From CAZFDE01 sp964517795 (GTDB lineage: Bacteria; Planctomycetota; Phycisphaerae; Sedimentisphaerales; Anaerobacaceae), in the NCBI GenBank assembly GCA_964517795.1, contig CAZFDE010000069.1, positions 1 through 13,659 of the forward strand: a DNA stretch of 13,659 bases. Reading direction: 5' to 3'. Under the pieces are notes generated by a model. It saw only the letters and a program-made list of their open reading frames with translations, did no database searches and had not been told where the DNA came from. Below are positions 12,253-13,659 of this stretch, one piece after another. A program made the translations under genes and the position numbers. Position 1 is the first letter of the stretch; every line of letters begins with the position of its first letter.

Positions 12253-13659
12253 ATGGAAGATTACCGTGAAATCATAGAATCGGCCCGACCCGGCGAGATC
12301 GTCCCGGTCGTCAAGCAGATGAAAATCGGCGATCCGGTGGATTTTTTCGCGAAAATCAGCGATTACGGCCGCCGCCGCAACTGCTGCCTGTTCGAGTCGC
12401 GCGAATACCTCGCGGGCACCTCGGCGCTCAGTTTCGGCACGGCCCGACCCGCCCTGTACCTGGCGGGCAAGCAGCGCGACTTCAAAATCGAGGCCCTCAG
12501 CAAGACCGGAAGGCGAATGCTCAAATACCTCTCTGAGAAAGATGCCTGCTTCGCCTTCTGCGAAAGCGTCGATTTCAGCGACGACCGCATCACGGGCACG
12601 ATCCGAAAGACCGATCAACTCGTCGATGAGCAAACGCGGCTCAAGGCCGTCAACCAGATGGACGTGCTGCGGGCGGTCGCGTTTTCGTTTCGCCTCGCCA
12701 GCCAGCCCTTCCGCGTAACCTGCGGCCTGCTGGGGGCACTGAGCTACGACTTTATCGATCAGTTCGAGAAACTGCCGCAAAACACCGACGACCTGCTGGC
12801 CAATCCCGACTATGAGCTGTATTTCGCCGATAATATCTTTCTCGTCGATCACGCCCACGCGACCGGCCATATCATCGTCAACGTCATGGTCACCAACGGC
12901 GATCGCGAACAGGCCATCGCCGAGGCCCAGGACGGCTTTGATTATTACGCCAATATCGTCCGCTTCGAAAGCCCCAAAGCCCAGCCGGTTAAGCCCCCCA
13001 CTGTTGAAACCGACACCGATACCAACCAGCCCGATTTCGAGGCGATGGTCAACTCCGCCAAAAAACATATTATCGACGGCGATATCTTTCAGGTCGTCCT
13101 CAGCCGCACGAAGATCGAGCCGTGTGCCGATGAGCCGCTCGATGTCTATAAGCGGCTGCGCATCCTGAACCCGTCGCCCTATATGTTCTATATCAATACG
13201 CCCAATACGATCCTGATGGGCTCCAGCCCCGAGCTGAACCTTCGCGTCAGCGGCACCGAGCCGAAAAACGTCGAGATCCGCCCCATCGCCGGCACCAAAC
13301 CCCGCGGCAAGGTCGCCGGTAAGATCGACGCCGATACCGATTTTCGCTACGAAGCGGAACTCAAGCTCGACCGCAAGGAACTGGCCGAGCATATCATGCT
13401 CGTCGATCTGGCGCGAAACGATATCGCCCGCGTCGCCGAGCCGGGCAGCCGCATCGTCACCGAATTGCTGATCGCCGAAAAATACGAATCGGTCCAGCAC
13501 CTGGTCAGCAATGTCAAAGGCACCCTGGCCAACGGCCTCGACGCCCTCAGCGCCTATCTGGCGACGATGAACATGGGTACGCTCACCGGCGCGCCGAAGA
13601 TCGAAGCGATGAAGATCATCCGCCAGCTCGAAAAGACCAAACGCGGCTATTACGGCGGC
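12253..13659 (+). CDS. trpE: Anthranilate synthase component I, 3'-truncated by the window edge
   Basis: Converts chorismate to anthranilate with glutamine-derived ammonia from TrpG, the first committed step of tryptophan synthesis. The frame opens at ATG 12253 (AAGG about 8 nt upstream) and is open for 469 codons to the edge. Near residue 46 LFES corresponds to the LLES tryptophan-inhibition site. Later motifs are GALSYDFIDQFEKLP (an enterobacterial-type segment), GDIFQVVLSR, NPSPYMFYI, GSSPE, EIRPIAGTKPRG, ELAEHIMLVDLARND, QHLVSNVKG, and MNMGTLTGAPKIEAM followed by RGYYGG, all chorismate-binding-fold landmarks in order. PIAGT and the LTGAPK loop belong to anthranilate synthase rather than isochorismate or aminodeoxychorismate synthases. 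About 50 C-terminal residues are missing. It is controlled by the attenuator immediately upstream. Feedback inhibition by tryptophan is inferred from the conserved site. Confidence 0.95.
   Translation, partial: MEDYREIIESARPGEIVPVVKQMKIGDPVDFFAKISDYGRRRNCCLFESREYLAGTSALSFGTARPALYLAGKQRDFKIEALSKTGRRMLKYLSEKDACFAFCESVDFSDDRITGTIRKTDQLVDEQTRLKAVNQMDVLRAVAFSFRLASQPFRVTCGLLGALSYDFIDQFEKLPQNTDDLLANPDYELYFADNIFLVDHAHATGHIIVNVMVTNGDREQAIAEAQDGFDYYANIVRFESPKAQPVKPPTVETDTDTNQPDFEAMVNSAKKHIIDGDIFQVVLSRTKIEPCADEPLDVYKRLRILNPSPYMFYINTPNTILMGSSPELNLRVSGTEPKNVEIRPIAGTKPRGKVAGKIDADTDFRYEAELKLDRKELAEHIMLVDLARNDIARVAEPGSRIVTELLIAEKYESVQHLVSNVKGTLANGLDALSAYLATMNMGTLTGAPKIEAMKIIRQLEKTKRGYYGG

Noticed and set aside
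12205..13500. 431-codon open frame on the minus strand
   Set aside because: Antisense to trpE, whose motifs are unambiguous; the product is low-complexity G/D/V/I-rich.

Overview
The window reads as chromosome of a planctomycete, probably a Phycisphaerae/Sedimentisphaerales-type lineage. This is inferred from gene content: secreted proteins ending in dockerin-like EF-hand repeats, a PEP-CTERM protein, an H-X9-DG pseudopilin, and kdsB close to pyrG. Most genes are about 50-60% G+C. A central island (about 5.39-6.88 kb) is visibly AT-rich. No tRNA, rRNA or CRISPR array was seen.

Layout. (1) 1-401, minus: 5' part of a KDPG aldolase (eda-like), cut by the window edge. (2) 402-3388, plus: a good sigma70-type promoter and a 901-aa secreted multidomain protein (beta-rich N-terminus, Fn3-like module, GxGYxYP-like domain, dockerin). 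(3) 3570-7793, minus: a kdsB-pyrG pair (CMP-KDO and CTP synthesis). The two genes are separated by an AT-rich insert carrying a SIR2-like gene and a GxxExxY nuclease-like gene, each bordered by arrays of a 9-bp-periodic CACAGAG/CTCTGTG repeat. (4) 7857-10666, minus: four genes behind a strong promoter whose -10/start region is overlapped by a perfect TTGCAAC-TAA-GTTGCAA palindrome. They encode a Cys/His-rich membrane-tethered peptide, a PEP-CTERM protein, a pseudopilin-like H-X9-DG protein and a dockerin protein. The PEP-CTERM and dockerin proteins share one domain. I infer a Fur/Zur-family metal-starvation operon. (5) 10892-11866, minus: a secreted protein of unknown function. (6) 12018-13659, plus: a complete tryptophan attenuator (promoter, WWW leader peptide, competing stems, intrinsic terminator) followed by trpE, which runs off the window.

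The most rewarding observations are these: the trp attenuator with a near-leaderless leader peptide; the metal-type operator with a shared domain carried on two different sorting tags; a CTP synthase lacking the glutamate of its glutaminase triad; the repeat-bordered SIR2/GxxExxY insert that also writes the last codons of kdsB; and a 42-bp interspersed element (37/42 identical) found downstream of two separate genes. No stretch over 300 bases is unexplained except 11867-12252, which holds two divergent promoters and the trp leader.
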